From: Flavobacteriales bacterium UBA5933
Lineage (GTDB): Bacteria > Bacteroidota > Bacteroidia > Flavobacteriales > Weeksellaceae
Direction of reading: 5' to 3'
Assembly: GCA_002430925.1 (NCBI GenBank)
Contig: DJDD01000131.1
Coordinates: 20,151 to 84,150 of the forward strand
DNA: 64,000 nucleotides
Part shown: positions 47,598 through 57,854 of the stretch, one piece after another
Numbering within the stretch: position 1 is the first letter of the stretch
Layout of the letters: the number at the start of each line of letters is the position of its first letter
Program-made: the position numbers and the translations under genes
Notes under the pieces: model-generated
The model's input: the letters and a program-made list of their open reading frames with translations, nothing else
Told to the model about the DNA's origin: nothing
Database searches by the model: none

Positions 47598-48422
47598 ATG
47601 TCAGTAAGAAAATTAAAACCTATCACCCCAGGACAACGTTTTAGAGTGGTAAATGAATTTGCGGCAGTAGACAAAAAAGCTAAGCCAGAAAAGACATTAC
47701 TAGAAGGAAAATCTAAATCGGGTGGACGTAACAACACTGGTAAAATGACAATGCGTTATATCGGTGGTGGACACAAACAAAAATACCGTATTATCGATTT
47801 CAAAAGAGATAAAGAAGGTGCTGCAACTGTAGAATCAATTCAATATGATCCAAACAGAACTGCATTTATCGCTTTATTATCTTACGAAGATGGTGAAAAA
47901 CGTTATATAATTGCTCAAAACGGTTTAAAAGCAGGACAAGTTATTGTTTCAGCTGATAATGCAGAACCAGAAGTAGGTAATGCTATGAAGCTTAAAAATA
48001 TCCCATTAGGTACAGTAATTTCTTGTATAGAATTACGTCCAGGGCAAGGAGCTGTTATGGCAAGAAGTGCAGGTACTTATGCTCAATTAGTAGCACGTGA
48101 TGGTAAATATGCTATCGTTAAGTTACCAAGTGGTGAATCAAGAATGATTTTAGTGGAGTGTAAAGCAACAGTAGGTGTTGTTTCTAACACAGATCATCAG
48201 TTAGAAGTTTCTGGTAAAGCAGGTCGTTCTAGATGGCAAGGTCGTCGTCCAAGAACTCGTGCAATGGTTATGAACCCTGTAGATCACCCAATGGGTGGTG
48301 GTGAAGGTCGTGCGACAGGAGGTATCCCTCGTTCTCGTAACGGTATTCCAGCTAAAGGTTACAAAACTCGTGACAAGAAAAAAGCGTCTAACAAATATAT
48401 TGTTGAAAGAAGAAAAAAATAA
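47598..48422 (+). CDS. rplB: 50S ribosomal protein L2
   Basis: 274-aa core protein needed for subunit association and peptidyl transfer. [22 protein letters not shown] near residue 45, [26 protein letters not shown] near 138, and the C-terminal [18 protein letters not shown] with the essential histidine. Length normal. Confidence 0.98.
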   Translation: MSVRKLKPITPGQRFRVVNEFAAVDKKAKPEKTLLEGKSKSGGRNNTGKMTMRYIGGGHKQKYRIIDFKRDKEGAATVESIQYDPNRTAFIALLSYEDGEKRYIIAQNGLKAGQVIVSADNAEPEVGNAMKLKNIPLGTVISCIELRPGQGAVMARSAGTYAQLVARDGKYAIVKLPSGESRMILVECKATVGVVSNTDHQLEVSGKAGRSRWQGRRPRTRAMVMNPVDHPMGGGEGRATGGIPRSRNGIPAKGYKTRDKKKASNKYIVERRKK

Positions 48423-48425
48423 TTT

Positions 48426-48704
48426 ATGGCACGTTCATTAAAAAAAGGACCATTCATCCACTATAAATTAGAAAAGAAAGTTCTTGCTAATGTTGAATCA
48501 GGAAGCAAAAACGTGATCAAAACTTGGTCAAGAGCATCAATGATCTCTCCTGACTTCGTTGGTCAGACTATCGCAGTTCACAATGGGAAACAATTTATTC
48601 CTGTATATGTAACTGAGAATATGGTAGGTCATAAATTAGGTGAGTTCGCTCCTACACGTACTTTTAGAGGTCATGCCGGAGCTAAAAACAAAGGAAAAAA
48701 ATAG
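48426..48704 (+). CDS. rpsS: 30S ribosomal protein S19
   Basis: 92-aa small-subunit head protein forming a complex with S13. [17 protein letters not shown], the [13 protein letters not shown] block and [17 protein letters not shown] are intact. Three nt after rplB. Confidence 0.98.
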   Translation: MARSLKKGPFIHYKLEKKVLANVESGSKNVIKTWSRASMISPDFVGQTIAVHNGKQFIPVYVTENMVGHKLGEFAPTRTFRGHAGAKNKGKK

Positions 48705-48713
48705 TAGAAGGCC

Positions 48714-49130
48714 ATGGGATCTAGAAAAAGATTAAGTAACGAAAGAATCAAAGAAGCTAACAAGCAGGTAGCTTTCGCGAAATTAAATAATGTTCCTACT
48801 TCTCCTCGTAAAATGAGATTGGTAGTTGATATCATCCGTGGAGTTGAGATTCAAAAAGCTTTAGGTATATTAAAATATACTAAAAATCATGCATCAATTC
48901 GTTTAGAAAAATTGTTATTAAGCGCTATCGCTAACTGGCAAGTTAAAAACGAAGGAGCTGACGTAGAAGAAGCTGGGTTATATGTAAAAGAAGTATCTGT
49001 TGATAGTGCGCGTCAATTAAAAAGAATTCGTACTGCACCTCAAGGTAGAGCACATAGAATCAGAAAACGTTCAAACCATGTAACTTTGGTTTTAGGAACT
49101 AAAGAAGATAAACAAAAAGTACAAGATTAA
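48714..49130 (+). CDS. rplV: 50S ribosomal protein L22
   Basis: 138-aa tunnel protein. The core starts at [20 protein letters not shown] near residue 24, after an N-terminal extension ([18 protein letters not shown]) typical of Bacteroidota; the tunnel hairpin [20 protein letters not shown] is complete, without the deletions that give macrolide resistance. Confidence 0.97.
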   Translation: MGSRKRLSNERIKEANKQVAFAKLNNVPTSPRKMRLVVDIIRGVEIQKALGILKYTKNHASIRLEKLLLSAIANWQVKNEGADVEEAGLYVKEVSVDSARQLKRIRTAPQGRAHRIRKRSNHVTLVLGTKEDKQKVQD

Positions 49131-49134
49131 GAAT

Positions 49135-49854
49135 ATGGGACAAAAAACTAATCCAATCGGAAATCGTTTAGGAATCATCAGAGGATGGGATTCTAACTGG
49201 TACGGTGGAAATGATTACGGTGATAAAATTGCTGAAGATGCGAAAATTCGTACTTACTTAAGAGCTCGTTTATCTAAAGCCGGAGTTTCTCGTATTTACA
49301 TCGATCGTACTTTAAAATTAGTTACAGTAACTGTAACTACTGCTCGTCCAGGTATCATTATTGGTAAAGGTGGACAAGAAGTTGATAAATTAAAAGAAGA
49401 GTTAAAGAAAATCACTGGTAAAGAGGTTCAAATTAACATCTTCGAAATTAAGAGACCAGAATTAGATGCAATCTTAGTAGGTGATAGTATCGCTCGTCAA
49501 ATTGAGAATCGTATTTCTTACCGTCGTGCTGTAAAAATGGCTATAACATCTGCAATGAGAATGAACGCAGAAGGAATTAAAGTTCAAATCTCTGGTCGTT
49601 TAAACGGTGCAGAGATGGCACGTTCAGAAACTTACAAAGATGGACGTATTCCTTTGTCTACATTCCGTGCAGACATTGATTACCACATTTCAGAAGCTCA
49701 TACAACTTACGGTCGTTTAGGGATCAAAGTATGGATCATGAAAGGTGAGGTATATGGTAAGAGAGAATTATCTCCTTTAGTTGGATTACAAAAGAAACAA
49801 AAGAAATCTGACAACAGAAAAGGGGGTGAAAGATCTAATAATAGAAAGCGATAA
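49135..49854 (+). CDS. rpsC: 30S ribosomal protein S3
   Basis: 239-aa mRNA-entry protein with a KH domain ([20 protein letters not shown] near residue 70) and the C-terminal [13 protein letters not shown] block near 162. A basic tail ([20 protein letters not shown]) follows. Four nt after rpl[23 protein letters not shown] is the usual N-terminus. Confidence 0.98.
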   Translation: MGQKTNPIGNRLGIIRGWDSNWYGGNDYGDKIAEDAKIRTYLRARLSKAGVSRIYIDRTLKLVTVTVTTARPGIIIGKGGQEVDKLKEELKKITGKEVQINIFEIKRPELDAILVGDSIARQIENRISYRRAVKMAITSAMRMNAEGIKVQISGRLNGAEMARSETYKDGRIPLSTFRADIDYHISEAHTTYGRLGIKVWIMKGEVYGKRELSPLVGLQKKQKKSDNRKGGERSNNRKR

Positions 49855-49890
49855 TTTAGTTTAACAACTAACATAAAGAATTAAGTAGAT

Positions 49891-50310
49891 ATGTTATCAC
49901 CGAGAAGAGTAAAATTTAGAAAAACCCAAAAAGGTAAGATGAAAGGTGTTTCTCACAGAGGAACTCAATTAGCTTACGGGACTTTCGGGATCAAATCTTT
50001 AGACGAAGCGTTTATTACAGCTCGTCAAATCGAGGCAGCTCGTATTGCTGCAACTCGTTGTATGAAGAGAGAAGGTCAATTATGGATTAAAATATTTCCA
50101 GATAAACCAATTACTAAGAAACCAGCAGAGGTACGTATGGGTAAAGGTAAAGGTGCTCCAGAATACTGGGTTGCTCCTGTACAACCAGGTCGTATCTTAT
50201 TCGAAGTAGGAGGTGTGCCATTAGAGGTTGCAACTGAAGCATTGCGTTTAGCAGCTCAGAAATTACCTGTTAAGACTAAGTTTATCGTTGCACGTGATTT
50301 CCAAAATTAA
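49891..50310 (+). CDS. rplP: 50S ribosomal protein L16
   Basis: 139-aa protein organising the A-site region. [19 protein letters not shown], the [15 protein letters not shown] block, [36 protein letters not shown] near residue 63, and a typical [15 protein letters not shown] end. The 36-nt gap from rpsC is a little longer than elsewhere in the cluster. Confidence 0.98.
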   Translation: MLSPRRVKFRKTQKGKMKGVSHRGTQLAYGTFGIKSLDEAFITARQIEAARIAATRCMKREGQLWIKIFPDKPITKKPAEVRMGKGKGAPEYWVAPVQPGRILFEVGGVPLEVATEALRLAAQKLPVKTKFIVARDFQN

Positions 50311-50334
50311 TTATTTTCAAAAAATTAAGAAAAA

Positions 50335-50523
50335 ATGAAAGCAGCAGATATTAGAAATCTAAGTGTTGAGGAGTTACAAGCTAAAATAGCTGAAGAACAA
50401 GCAAATTACGATCAATTAAAATTGACTAATGCAGTTTCTCCTGTAGCAAATCCAATCGGTATTAGAGACTTACGTAGAACAATTGCTCGTTTGAATACCG
50501 TATTAAACGAAAAACAATCATAA
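50335..50523 (+). CDS. rpmC: 50S ribosomal protein L29
   Basis: 62-aa helical-hairpin protein near the tunnel exit. MKAADIRNLSVEELQAKI and NPIGIRDLRRTIARLNTVL fit the family. Between rplP and rpsQ as usual. Confidence 0.95.
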   Translation: MKAADIRNLSVEELQAKIAEEQANYDQLKLTNAVSPVANPIGIRDLRRTIARLNTVLNEKQS

Positions 50524-50539
50524 CAGTAATCTGTAACTG

Positions 50540-50794
50540 ATGGAAAGAAAATTAAGAAAAGAAAGAGTTGGTTTAGTTACTTCAAACAAAATGGAAAAAA
50601 CCATTGTTGTAGCTGAAACTAAGAAACAAAAGCACCCATTCTATGGGAAATTCGTTTTAAAAACGAAGAAATATACAGCGCACGACGAAAATAATGAGTG
50701 TAACGAAGGTGACACTGTGCGTATCATGGAAACTCGTCCTTTGTCTAAAAACAAAAGATGGAGATTAGTAGAAATTATTGAAAGAGCTAAATAA
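50540..50794 (+). CDS. rpsQ: 30S ribosomal protein S17
   Basis: 84-aa OB-fold primary binder of 16S r[41 protein letters not shown] and [23 protein letters not shown] are conserved. Sixteen nt after rpmC. Confidence 0.97.
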   Translation: MERKLRKERVGLVTSNKMEKTIVVAETKKQKHPFYGKFVLKTKKYTAHDENNECNEGDTVRIMETRPLSKNKRWRLVEIIERAK

Positions 50795-50802
50795 TATAAG
50801 TT

Positions 50803-51171
50803 ATGTTACAACAAGAATCTAGATTAAAAGTTGCAGATAACACAGGAGCTCGTGAAGCATTAGTAATCCGCGTTTTAGGTGGTACTAAAAGAAGATACGC
50901 ATCAGTAGGTGACAAAATCGTTGTTGCGATTAAAGAAGCTACACCTTCAGGAAACGTTAAAAAAGGTGCTGTATCAAAAGCTGTTGTAGTTAGAACTAAA
51001 AAAGAAGTTCGTAGAAAAGACGGTTCATATATCCGTTTCGACGATAATGCATGTGTATTATTGAACACTCAAGGAGAAATGCGTGGAACTCGTGTATTCG
51101 GTCCAGTTGCTCGTGAGTTACGTGATAAAGAATATATGAAAATTGTATCATTAGCCCCAGAGGTATTATAA
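50803..51171 (+). CDS. rplN: 50S ribosomal protein L14
   Basis: 122-aa subunit-interface protein. [47 protein letters not shown] and [28 protein letters not shown] match the family throughout. Confidence 0.98.
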   Translation: MLQQESRLKVADNTGAREALVIRVLGGTKRRYASVGDKIVVAIKEATPSGNVKKGAVSKAVVVRTKKEVRRKDGSYIRFDDNACVLLNTQGEMRGTRVFGPVARELRDKEYMKIVSLAPEVL

Positions 51172-51180
51172 TATAACAAC

Positions 51181-51495
51181 ATGGCAAAGTTAAAAATTAA
51201 AAAAGGAGACAAAGTAGTCGTTTTATCAGGTTCTTCAAAAGGACAAACTGGTACTGTATTACGCGTATTCCCTGACAAAGCTAAAGCTATCGTTGAAGGG
51301 GTTAATATCGCAAAAAAACGTATAAAGCCAAGCGCACAAAATCCACAAGGTGGAGTTGTAGAAAAAGAAGCTCAAATCTATTTATGTAAATTGGCTTTAG
51401 TAGATCCTGAAACTGGAAAAGCAACGAAAGTAGCTATCAAAGAAGAAGGAGGGAAAAAAGTAAGAATTGCTAAAAAATCAGGTAAAGCTATTTAA
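51181..51495 (+). CDS. rplX: 50S ribosomal protein L24
   Basis: 104-aa assembly-initiating protein with an N-terminal KOW motif ([24 protein letters not shown] near residue 6) and [19 protein letters not shown]. Two nt before rplE. Confidence 0.97.
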   Translation: MAKLKIKKGDKVVVLSGSSKGQTGTVLRVFPDKAKAIVEGVNIAKKRIKPSAQNPQGGVVEKEAQIYLCKLALVDPETGKATKVAIKEEGGKKVRIAKKSGKAI

Positions 51496-51497
51496 GA

Positions 51498-52061
51498 ATG
51501 AGTACAACTACATACACACCTCGTCCGCAGGTTAAATATAAAGAAGAGATTGTAGCTGCTCTTAAAGAAGAGTTCGCTTACAAATCTATTATGCAAGTTC
51601 CTAAATTAGAGAAAATCGTTTTATCTCAAGGTTTAGGTGCTGCTACAGCTGATAAAAAAATCGTTGATTACGCTATCGAAGAGTTAGAATTAATCACAGG
51701 TCAAAAAGCAGTAGCTACTATTTCTAAGAAAGATGAAGCAGCTTTCAAATTACGTAAAGGTATGCCAATTGGTGCTAAAGTTACTTTACGTGGTGAGAAA
51801 ATGTACGAATTCTTAGATCGTTTAGTATCTTCTGCATTACCACGTGTACGTGATTTTAACGGAATTTCTTCTACAGGTTTCGACGGTAGAGGTAACTATA
51901 ACTTAGGTGTTAAAGAACAAATTATCTTCCCTGAAATTAATATTGATAGAATCAAAAAAATTCAAGGTTTAGATATTACTTTTGTAACATCTGCGAATAC
52001 TGATAAAGAAGCGAAAGCTTTATTATCTAAATTTGGATTACCATTTACTAAAGAAAAATAA
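51498..52061 (+). CDS. rplE: 50S ribosomal protein L5
   Basis: 187-aa 5S rRNA binding protein. [16 protein letters not shown] near residue 32, [25 protein letters not shown] near 75, and [29 protein letters not shown] near 114 are conserved. In E. coli the S8 repressor site is at the start of this gene; here rpsH is in a separate transcription unit. Confidence 0.97.
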   Translation: MSTTTYTPRPQVKYKEEIVAALKEEFAYKSIMQVPKLEKIVLSQGLGAATADKKIVDYAIEELELITGQKAVATISKKDEAAFKLRKGMPIGAKVTLRGEKMYEFLDRLVSSALPRVRDFNGISSTGFDGRGNYNLGVKEQIIFPEINIDRIKKIQGLDITFVTSANTDKEAKALLSKFGLPFTKEK

Positions 52062-52067
52062 GAAGTC

Positions 52068-52337
52068 ATGGCTAAAGAATCAATGAAAGCGCGTGAGCGC
52101 AAAAGAGAAGCATTAGTTGCTAAGTATGCTGCGAAAAGAACTGCTTTATTAGAAGCTGGTGATTACGAAGCATTACAAAAATTACCTAAAAACGCTTCTC
52201 CTGTACGTTTACACAACCGTTGTAAATTAACAGGTCGTCCAAGAGGATACATGAGAACTTTCGGGATCTCTCGTGTAACTTTCCGTGAAATGGCGAACGA
52301 AGGGTTAATCCCAGGTGTTAAAAAAGCTTCTTGGTAA
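52068..52337 (+). CDS. rpsN: 30S ribosomal protein S14, zinc-free form
   Basis: 89-aa long form. The positions of the two CxxC pairs of zinc-binding S14 are not filled: only one cysteine is present ([17 protein letters not shown]), so it is the C-minus type. [16 protein letters not shown] and [22 protein letters not shown] are typical. Last gene before the terminator at 52366-52397 that ends the rplC unit. Confidence 0.96.
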   Translation: MAKESMKARERKREALVAKYAAKRTALLEAGDYEALQKLPKNASPVRLHNRCKLTGRPRGYMRTFGISRVTFREMANEGLIPGVKKASW

Positions 52338-52365
52338 TATTTTATCAATAAGTTATTAAATATAA

Positions 52366-52397
52366 AATCCCTTGCGCATGCGTAAGGGATTTTTTTA
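52366..52397 (+). terminator. Terminator between rpsN and rpsH
   Basis: AATCCCTT / AAGGGATT stem extended by a G-U pair and CGC/GCG, followed by T7. It cuts the spc gene series in two. Confidence 0.88.
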
Positions 52398-52421
52398 TTT
52401 TTAAATACAACTATATTTTTA

Positions 52422-52499
52422 GGGCAATACCTTCGGCCCGCGCTTTACATTCCAATCTTTTTCTCTGGAAAAAGGATTTCCACTCCAATCGCTATTGCA
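52422..52499 (+). repeat. Dispersed palindromic repeat, copy E, inside the ribosomal cluster
   Basis: Shortest copy: GGGCAATA, hairpin CC-TTC-GG, GCGCTTTACATTCCAATC, centre CTTTTT...AAAAAGG, right arm GGATTTCCACTCCAATCGC and end TATTGC. End pairing GCAATA/TATTGC. Located between the rpsN terminator and the rpsH promoter. Confidence 0.85.
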
Positions 52500-52540
52500 G
52501 TAGAATAAAACGGTTTAAATAAAATAAATTTCATTAATAG

Positions 52541-52570
52541 TTTGTAATTAAAAAATATACCATATATTTG
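52541..52570 (+). promoter_or_regulatory. Consensus promoter of the rpsH-rplQ unit
   Basis: TTTG (52541-52544), 18-nt spacer, TATATTTG (52563-52570) followed by C. It opens an 80-nt leader to rpsH. Confidence 0.8.
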
Positions 52571-52576
52571 CAACCC

Positions 52577-52593
52577 AAATGCATAGTGCATTT
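52577..52593 (+). promoter_or_regulatory. Hairpin at the start of the rpsH leader
   Basis: AAATGCA-TAG-TGCATTT, seven perfect pairs, right after the predicted transcription start. A second short palindrome TAGCGCTA lies about 35 nt further on. Either could stabilise the mRNA or serve ribosomal-protein feedback; no proof. Confidence 0.4.
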
Positions 52594-52650
52594 AGATTAA
52601 AAGTTTAATTTTAAAAGTAGTGTTTTAGCGCTATACTATAGAATTATATT

Positions 52651-53052
52651 ATGTATACAGATCCAATTTCAGATTTTCTAACTCGCGTTAGAAATGCAAT
52701 GATGGCAGGACACAAAGTAGTGGAAATCCCTGCATCAAAATTAAAAAAGGAAATTACTAAAATCCTTTTTGAACAAGGTTACATCTTGAACTACAAATTC
52801 GAAGGACAAGACAAACCACAAGGGACAATCAAAATCGCTTTAAAGTACGATAAAGTAACTAAAGAGCCAGCAATCCGTAAAATCAAAAGAGCATCTTCTC
52901 CAGGTTTACGTCAATATGCAGGATCTAAAGAATTACCTCGTGTATTAAACGGTTTAGGTATTGCAATCATTTCAACTTCTAAAGGTGTAATGACAGATAA
53001 GCAAGCTCGTCAAGAGAATGTTGGTGGTGAAGTTTTATGTTTAGTTTATTAA
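52651..53052 (+). CDS. rpsH: 30S ribosomal protein S8
   Basis: 133-aa 16S rRNA binder and, in E. coli, repressor of the spc operon. [47 protein letters not shown] near residue 75 and a [26 protein letters not shown] end. Here it is first in its own unit after a terminator, a repeat and a promoter. Confidence 0.98.
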   Translation: MYTDPISDFLTRVRNAMMAGHKVVEIPASKLKKEITKILFEQGYILNYKFEGQDKPQGTIKIALKYDKVTKEPAIRKIKRASSPGLRQYAGSKELPRVLNGLGIAIISTSKGVMTDKQARQENVGGEVLCLVY

Positions 53053-53074
53053 TCATTTAAAAAATTAAGAAATT

Positions 53075-53620
53075 ATGTCAAGAATAGGACAAGCACTTAT
53101 CAATATCCCTTCAGCTGCAACAGTTGAGTTTAAAGATAACGTTATTACAGTTAAAGGTAATAATCTTACGTTAACTAGAGAATTAAACGAAGGTTTTGAT
53201 GTAAAAATCGAAGACGGAGTTTTATCTGTAGTTCGTCCAGATGATTCTAAACAAAATAAAGCTTTACATGGTTTATACCGTGCGTTAATCAGTAACATGG
53301 TTACAGGTGTAACAGAAGGTTTTAAAAAACAATTAGAATTAGTTGGTGTAGGTTATAGAGCATCTAACCAAGGACAAAAATTAGATTTGTCATTAGGTTT
53401 CTCTCACAATATCGTTATCGAGTTACCAGAAGAAATTAAAGTTGAAACTTTAACAGAAAAAGGTAAAAACCCTATTATTACATTATCATCTCATGATAAT
53501 CAATTATTAGGAATGATCGTAGCGAAAATTCGTTCTTACCGTAAGCCAGAGCCTTACAAAGGAAAAGGAATTAAATTCGTAGGAGAAATTATTAGAAGAA
53601 AAGCAGGTAAATCTGCATAA
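53075..53620 (+). CDS. rplF: 50S ribosomal protein L6
   Basis: 181-aa two-domain protein near the GTPase centre. MSRIGQALINIPSAATVEF, the LHGLYRALISNMVTGVTEGFKK block near residue 67 and the C-terminal YKGKGIKFVGEIIRRKAGKSA are conserved. Confidence 0.97.
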   Translation: MSRIGQALINIPSAATVEFKDNVITVKGNNLTLTRELNEGFDVKIEDGVLSVVRPDDSKQNKALHGLYRALISNMVTGVTEGFKKQLELVGVGYRASNQGQKLDLSLGFSHNIVIELPEEIKVETLTEKGKNPIITLSSHDNQLLGMIVAKIRSYRKPEPYKGKGIKFVGEIIRRKAGKSA

Positions 53621-53633
53621 AAATCATTGAAAA

Positions 53634-53987
53634 ATGGCATTATCTAAAGTAGAAAAAAGACAAAAAATAAAAAGACGCGTTCGTCGAAATATTTTTGGAA
53701 CAGAAACTAAACCTCGTTTATCAGTTTACCGTTCTAATAAAGAAATTTACGCTCAAATTATTGACGATAACAGTGGAGTAACTTTAGCTTCAGCTTCATC
53801 TCGTGAAAAAGGTGTTTCTGTAGAAGGTACAAAAACTGAAGTATCTGCATCTGTAGGTAAAGCTTTAGCTGCAAAAGCAGTAGCTAAAGGAATTGAAACT
53901 GTAGTTTTTGATCGTAACGGTTTCGTATATCATGGTAGAATCAAAGCTTTAGCAGATGGTGCTAGAGAAGGTGGATTAAAATTCTAA
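53634..53987 (+). CDS. rplR: 50S ribosomal protein L18
   Basis: 117-aa 5S rRNA binding protein. [38 protein letters not shown] and [26 protein letters not shown] fit the family end to end. Confidence 0.97.
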   Translation: MALSKVEKRQKIKRRVRRNIFGTETKPRLSVYRSNKEIYAQIIDDNSGVTLASASSREKGVSVEGTKTEVSASVGKALAAKAVAKGIETVVFDRNGFVYHGRIKALADGAREGGLKF

Positions 53988-54003
53988 AAAAGAGAAAGAA
54001 ATT

Positions 54004-54525
54004 ATGTTAGGATTTAAAAACGTAGAAAGAGTAAAACCAACAGGTTTAGATTTAAAAGATCGTTTAGTTGGAGTACAACGTGTTACTAAAGTAACAAAAG
54101 GAGGTAGAGCATTTGGTTTCTCTGCAATCGTAGTAGTTGGAGATGGAAATGGAGTAGTAGGTTTTGGATTAGGTAAATCTAAAGATGTTGCTTCTGCTAT
54201 CGCTAAAGCTATCGAAGATGCTAAGAAAAACTTAGTTCGTGTACCATTATTTAATAATACAATTCCTCATGAGCAAGAAGCTCGTTTCGGTGGTGCGCAA
54301 GTATTCATCCGTCCAGCAGCAAAAGGTACAGGGGTAATCGCAGGTGGTACTGTACGTGCAGTATTAGAGTCTGTTGGTGTACATGATGTATTATCTAAAT
54401 CAAAAGGTTCTTCTAACCCTCACAATGCAGTAAAAGCTACTTTCCGTGCTTTATTAAGCTTACGTTCAGTAGAAACTATTGCACGTCAAAGAGGTATTTC
54501 TATAACTAAAGTTTTCAACGGTTAA
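54004..54525 (+). CDS. rpsE: 30S ribosomal protein S5
   Basis: 173-aa decoding-fidelity protein. [42 protein letters not shown] near residue 22 contains the loop where spectinomycin-resistance changes occur; it looks wild type. The second domain has [37 protein letters not shown]. Confidence 0.97.
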   Translation: MLGFKNVERVKPTGLDLKDRLVGVQRVTKVTKGGRAFGFSAIVVVGDGNGVVGFGLGKSKDVASAIAKAIEDAKKNLVRVPLFNNTIPHEQEARFGGAQVFIRPAAKGTGVIAGGTVRAVLESVGVHDVLSKSKGSSNPHNAVKATFRALLSLRSVETIARQRGISITKVFNG

Positions 54526-54536
54526 AAAAAAGTATC

Positions 54537-54716
54537 ATGAGCAAAGTAAGAGTAAAACAAACACGTAGTGCTATCAACCGTGATAAATCTCAAAAAGCTA
54601 CATTAGTTGCTTTAGGATTAAAAAAGTTGAATCAAGTAGTTGAACATGAATCTACTCCTCAAATCGAAGGAATGATCCGTAAAATTCAACACTTAGTAGT
54701 AGTAGAAAGAGCTTAA
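54537..54716 (+). CDS. rpmD: 50S ribosomal protein L30
   Basis: 59-aa ribosomal protein, read directly from the sequence: MSKVRVKQTRSAINRD, then SQKATLVALGLKKLNQ and a MIRKIQHLVVVERA end, all family-typical (L30 is about 59 aa). It lies 11 nt after rpsE and 28 nt before rplO, its standard place. Confidence 0.95.
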   Translation: MSKVRVKQTRSAINRDKSQKATLVALGLKKLNQVVEHESTPQIEGMIRKIQHLVVVERA

Positions 54717-54744
54717 TCGCTTTTAACCTTTAAAAATTATTAAA

Positions 54745-55200
54745 ATGAATTTAAGTAATTTAAAACCAGCAGCTGGTTCAGTAAAAAATAAATTCCGTAA
54801 AGGTAGAGGTGAAGGTAGTGGAAACGGTTTAACAGCAGGTCGTGGACACAAAGGTGCTAAATCTCGTTCTGGTTATTCAAGAAAAATCGGATTCGAAGGT
54901 GGACAAATGCCTTTACAAAGACGTTTACCTAAATTTGGTTTCACAAACTTCAACAGAGTTGAGTATACAGGAATCAATTTGGATACAATTCAACAATTAG
55001 TTGATAATAACAAAATCACAGATACTTTAAACAAAGAAACATTAGTTCAATTAGGTTTAGCTCACAAAAATGACTTAGTTAAAATCTTAGGTCGTGGAGA
55101 GTTAACAGCTAAAGTTAATGTTACTGCAGATAAATTTACTCAATCAGCACAAGAAGCTATTGAGAAAGCTGGAGGTAAAGTAGAATTAGTTAACGCTTAA
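54745..55200 (+). CDS. rplO: 50S ribosomal protein L15
   Basis: 151-aa assembly protein. [43 protein letters not shown] and [18 protein letters not shown] are the usual glycine-rich rRNA-binding arm; the C-terminal half ends in KVELVNA. Just before secY. Confidence 0.97.
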   Translation: MNLSNLKPAAGSVKNKFRKGRGEGSGNGLTAGRGHKGAKSRSGYSRKIGFEGGQMPLQRRLPKFGFTNFNRVEYTGINLDTIQQLVDNNKITDTLNKETLVQLGLAHKNDLVKILGRGELTAKVNVTADKFTQSAQEAIEKAGGKVELVNA

Positions 55201-55215
55201 GAATATATTTTATAG

Positions 55216-56589
55216 ATGAAAGGGTTTATACAGACCATAAAAAATATCTGGAGCATAAAAGAATTGAAGGATAAGTTACTTGTAACTTTCCTTCTATTAT
55301 TGGTTTATAGATTCGGTTCTCATATTCCACTTCCAGGTGTCGATATTAACGAAGTTAATCGTTTTATAGCAGACCAAGAAAAAAATGCAAATTCAGGAAT
55401 TTTAGGATTATTAAACTCTTTTACCGGAGGTTCTTTTAAAAGAGCTTCCGTATTTGCGTTAGGAATTATGCCTTATATCTCTGCTTCAATTGTTGTACAA
55501 TTGATGGGATTAGCAGTGCCTTACATCCAAAAACTACAGAAAGAAGGAGAAAGTGGACGTAATAAGGTCAACCAAATCACAAGATGGTTAACAATAGGTA
55601 TATGTTTGGTACAAGCACCAGCATATCTTACATTAATAACATCTCAGATTTTACCTTATGATCCAACTTCGTCATACGCTATTTATGTTATCCCTCCAAC
55701 CAATTTTTGGTTTTGGTTTCCCTCAACAGTAATTTTAATTACAGGGACAATCTTTGCCATGTGGATGGGAGAAAAAATTACTGACAAAGGTATAGGTAAT
55801 GGTATATCAATCTTAATTATGGTTGGTATCCTAGCTGATTTACCTAAAGCAATTTTTAATGCTTTTGAAGTTGATCCTTCAAACGGTATTTTCTTCTTGA
55901 TAGAAATGTTAGGTTTAATCCTAGTTATTGCAATGTGTATTATGATTGTAGCAGCAGTACGTAAAGTACCTGTACAATATGTAAGAAGAGCACAAACTTC
56001 TAGTAGTTCTTATATGAGATCAGTAACAGATTCTGTTCGTTCTTATATTCCTCTAAAAGTAAATGCAGCGGGTGTTATGCCTATTATTTTTGCACAAGCA
56101 ATTATGTTTTTACCAGGTACACTAGCAAATTATTTCTTAGATGATTCAAGTTCTGTGAAACAATTTTTTGCGAAAATGGCTGATCCATTTACGTGGCAAT
56201 ATAATTTAATCTTCGGATTACTTATTATTATCTTTACATATTTTTATACTGCGATAACAATTCCAGTAAACCAAATGGCTGAAGATTTAAAACGTAATGG
56301 TGGAATCATCCCAGGAATCAGACCTGGAAAGGAAACTGCAAATTTTTTAGACGAAATTTTATCAAAAATTACGTTACCTGGAGCAATTTTATTAACTTTG
56401 CTTGCTGTTTTGCCTTCGCTAGTAAAATTGTTAGGAGTAGATCAAAGTTTATCAATGTTCTTTGGAGGTACTTCAATGTTAATTATGGTGGGAGTTATCT
56501 TAGATACTGTACAGCAAATTAATACATATTTATTGAATCACCGTTATGATGGCTTAATGTCTTCTGGTAGAACTTCAAGAGATATTTAA
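55216..56589 (+). CDS. secY: Protein translocase subunit SecY
   Basis: Main channel subunit of the Sec translocon, 457 aa, ten membrane helices. Plug and first-helix region [15 protein letters not shown] near residue 33, [15 protein letters not shown] near 84, cytoplasmic loop [19 protein letters not shown] near 108, and [26 protein letters not shown] near 350. Sits between rplO and infA as usual; no adk or map gene intervenes. Confidence 0.98.
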   Translation: MKGFIQTIKNIWSIKELKDKLLVTFLLLLVYRFGSHIPLPGVDINEVNRFIADQEKNANSGILGLLNSFTGGSFKRASVFALGIMPYISASIVVQLMGLAVPYIQKLQKEGESGRNKVNQITRWLTIGICLVQAPAYLTLITSQILPYDPTSSYAIYVIPPTNFWFWFPSTVILITGTIFAMWMGEKITDKGIGNGISILIMVGILADLPKAIFNAFEVDPSNGIFFLIEMLGLILVIAMCIMIVAAVRKVPVQYVRRAQTSSSSYMRSVTDSVRSYIPLKVNAAGVMPIIFAQAIMFLPGTLANYFLDDSSSVKQFFAKMADPFTWQYNLIFGLLIIIFTYFYTAITIPVNQMAEDLKRNGGIIPGIRPGKETANFLDEILSKITLPGAILLTLLAVLPSLVKLLGVDQSLSMFFGGTSMLIMVGVILDTVQQINTYLLNHRYDGLMSSGRTSRDI

Positions 56590-56611
56590 ACAATATTTAT
56601 TAAAAAGATTT

Positions 56612-56827
56612 ATGGCAAAACAAAAACATATTGAACAAGACGGTACGATTACAGAAGCATTATCTAATGCAATGTTCCGTGTCGAATTAGAAAATGGACA
56701 TGTTGTAACATGTAACATATCTGGTAAAATGCGTATGCATTATATTAAATTACTACCAGGTGATAGAGTTAAAATCGAGATGTCTCCTTATGATTTAACA
56801 AAAGGGAGAATATCATATAGATACTAA
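56612..56827 (+). CDS. infA: Translation initiation factor IF-1
   Basis: 71-aa OB-fold initiation factor. [43 protein letters not shown] matches the family. Between secY and rpmJ. Confidence 0.97.
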   Translation: MAKQKHIEQDGTITEALSNAMFRVELENGHVVTCNISGKMRMHYIKLLPGDRVKIEMSPYDLTKGRISYRY

Positions 56828-56902
56828 AAGAAAATTTAACGACTGGTGGTAGAGTTGATGTTTAGGCATTAACTCTATCGGATTATAAATAAATTTACAA
56901 AG

Positions 56903-57019
56903 ATGAAAATTAGAGCATCCATTAAAAAGAGAAGTGCTGACTGTAAGATTGTACGTCGTAAAGGACGTTTGTATGTGATCAACAAAAAGAATCCTAAGTT
57001 TAAACAAAGACAAGGTTAA
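56903..57019 (+). CDS. rpmJ: 50S ribosomal protein L36, zinc-free form
   Basis: 38-aa protein: [20 protein letters not shown] then [18 protein letters not shown]. Of the C-C-C-H zinc ligands of E. coli L36 only Cys14 remains; positions 11, 27 and 33 are Ser, Asn and Phe, so it does not bind zinc. Located 75 nt after infA and 12 nt before rpsM, its normal site. Confidence 0.95.
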   Translation: MKIRASIKKRSADCKIVRRKGRLYVINKKNPKFKQRQG

Positions 57020-57031
57020 TTATTTAGAATT

Positions 57032-57409
57032 ATGGCAAGAATTTCAGGTGTAGATTTACCTAAAAACAAAAGAGGGGTAATCGGACTTACATACATTTAC
57101 GGTATCGGAAGAAGCAGTGCTTCAAAAATCTTAGCTGAGAACAATATCTCAGAAGATAAAAAAGTTAGTGAATGGACTGATGAAGAAATCAACGCAATCC
57201 GTGCGTCAATTAATGAAGCTTTCAAAGTAGAAGGTGAATTAAGATCAGAAATCCAATTAAACATCAAACGTTTAATGGACATCGGATGTCAGAGAGGTAT
57301 TCGTCACAGATTAGGTTTACCATTACGTGGTCAAAGAACTAAAAATAACTCACGTACAAGAAAAGGTAAAAAGAAAACAGTTGCTAACAAGAAAAAAGCC
57401 ACTAAATAA
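57032..57409 (+). CDS. rpsM: 30S ribosomal protein S13
   Basis: 125-aa head protein contacting the P-site t[64 protein letters not shown] and a basic tail [13 protein letters not shown]. Starts the alpha gene group. Confidence 0.98.
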   Translation: MARISGVDLPKNKRGVIGLTYIYGIGRSSASKILAENNISEDKKVSEWTDEEINAIRASINEAFKVEGELRSEIQLNIKRLMDIGCQRGIRHRLGLPLRGQRTKNNSRTRKGKKKTVANKKKATK

Positions 57410-57419
57410 TAAGTAGATC

Positions 57420-57809
57420 ATGGCAAAAAATCAGAAAGTAGTAAAGAAAAGAAAAGTAGTTGTAGAAGCTACTGGACAAGCTCATATTCAAGCATCGTTT
57501 AACAACGTTATCGTTACTTTAACTAACAAAAACGGTGAAGTTATCTCTTGGTCTTCAGCAGGTAAAATGGGATTCCGTGGATCTAAAAAGAACACTCCTT
57601 ACGCTGCTCAAGTAGCTGCTCAAGATGCAACAACAGTTGCTTACGAAGCAGGATTAAGAAGAGTAAAAGTATTCGTGAAAGGACCAGGTCAAGGTCGTGA
57701 ATCTGCTATTAGAACAATTCATAACGGTGGTATCGAAGTTTCAGAAATCGTTGATGTTACTCCACTTCCACACAATGGATGTCGTCCACCTAAAAAGAGA
57801 AGAGTATAA
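57420..57809 (+). CDS. rpsK: 30S ribosomal protein S11
   Basis: 129-aa platform protein. [43 protein letters not shown] and [33 protein letters not shown] are intact. Ten nt after rpsM. Confidence 0.98.
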   Translation: MAKNQKVVKKRKVVVEATGQAHIQASFNNVIVTLTNKNGEVISWSSAGKMGFRGSKKNTPYAAQVAAQDATTVAYEAGLRRVKVFVKGPGQGRESAIRTIHNGGIEVSEIVDVTPLPHNGCRPPKKRRV

Positions 57810-57854
57810 TCATTTTTCTCAATTTAATTATTTAATATTTAATAGTAATAAATC

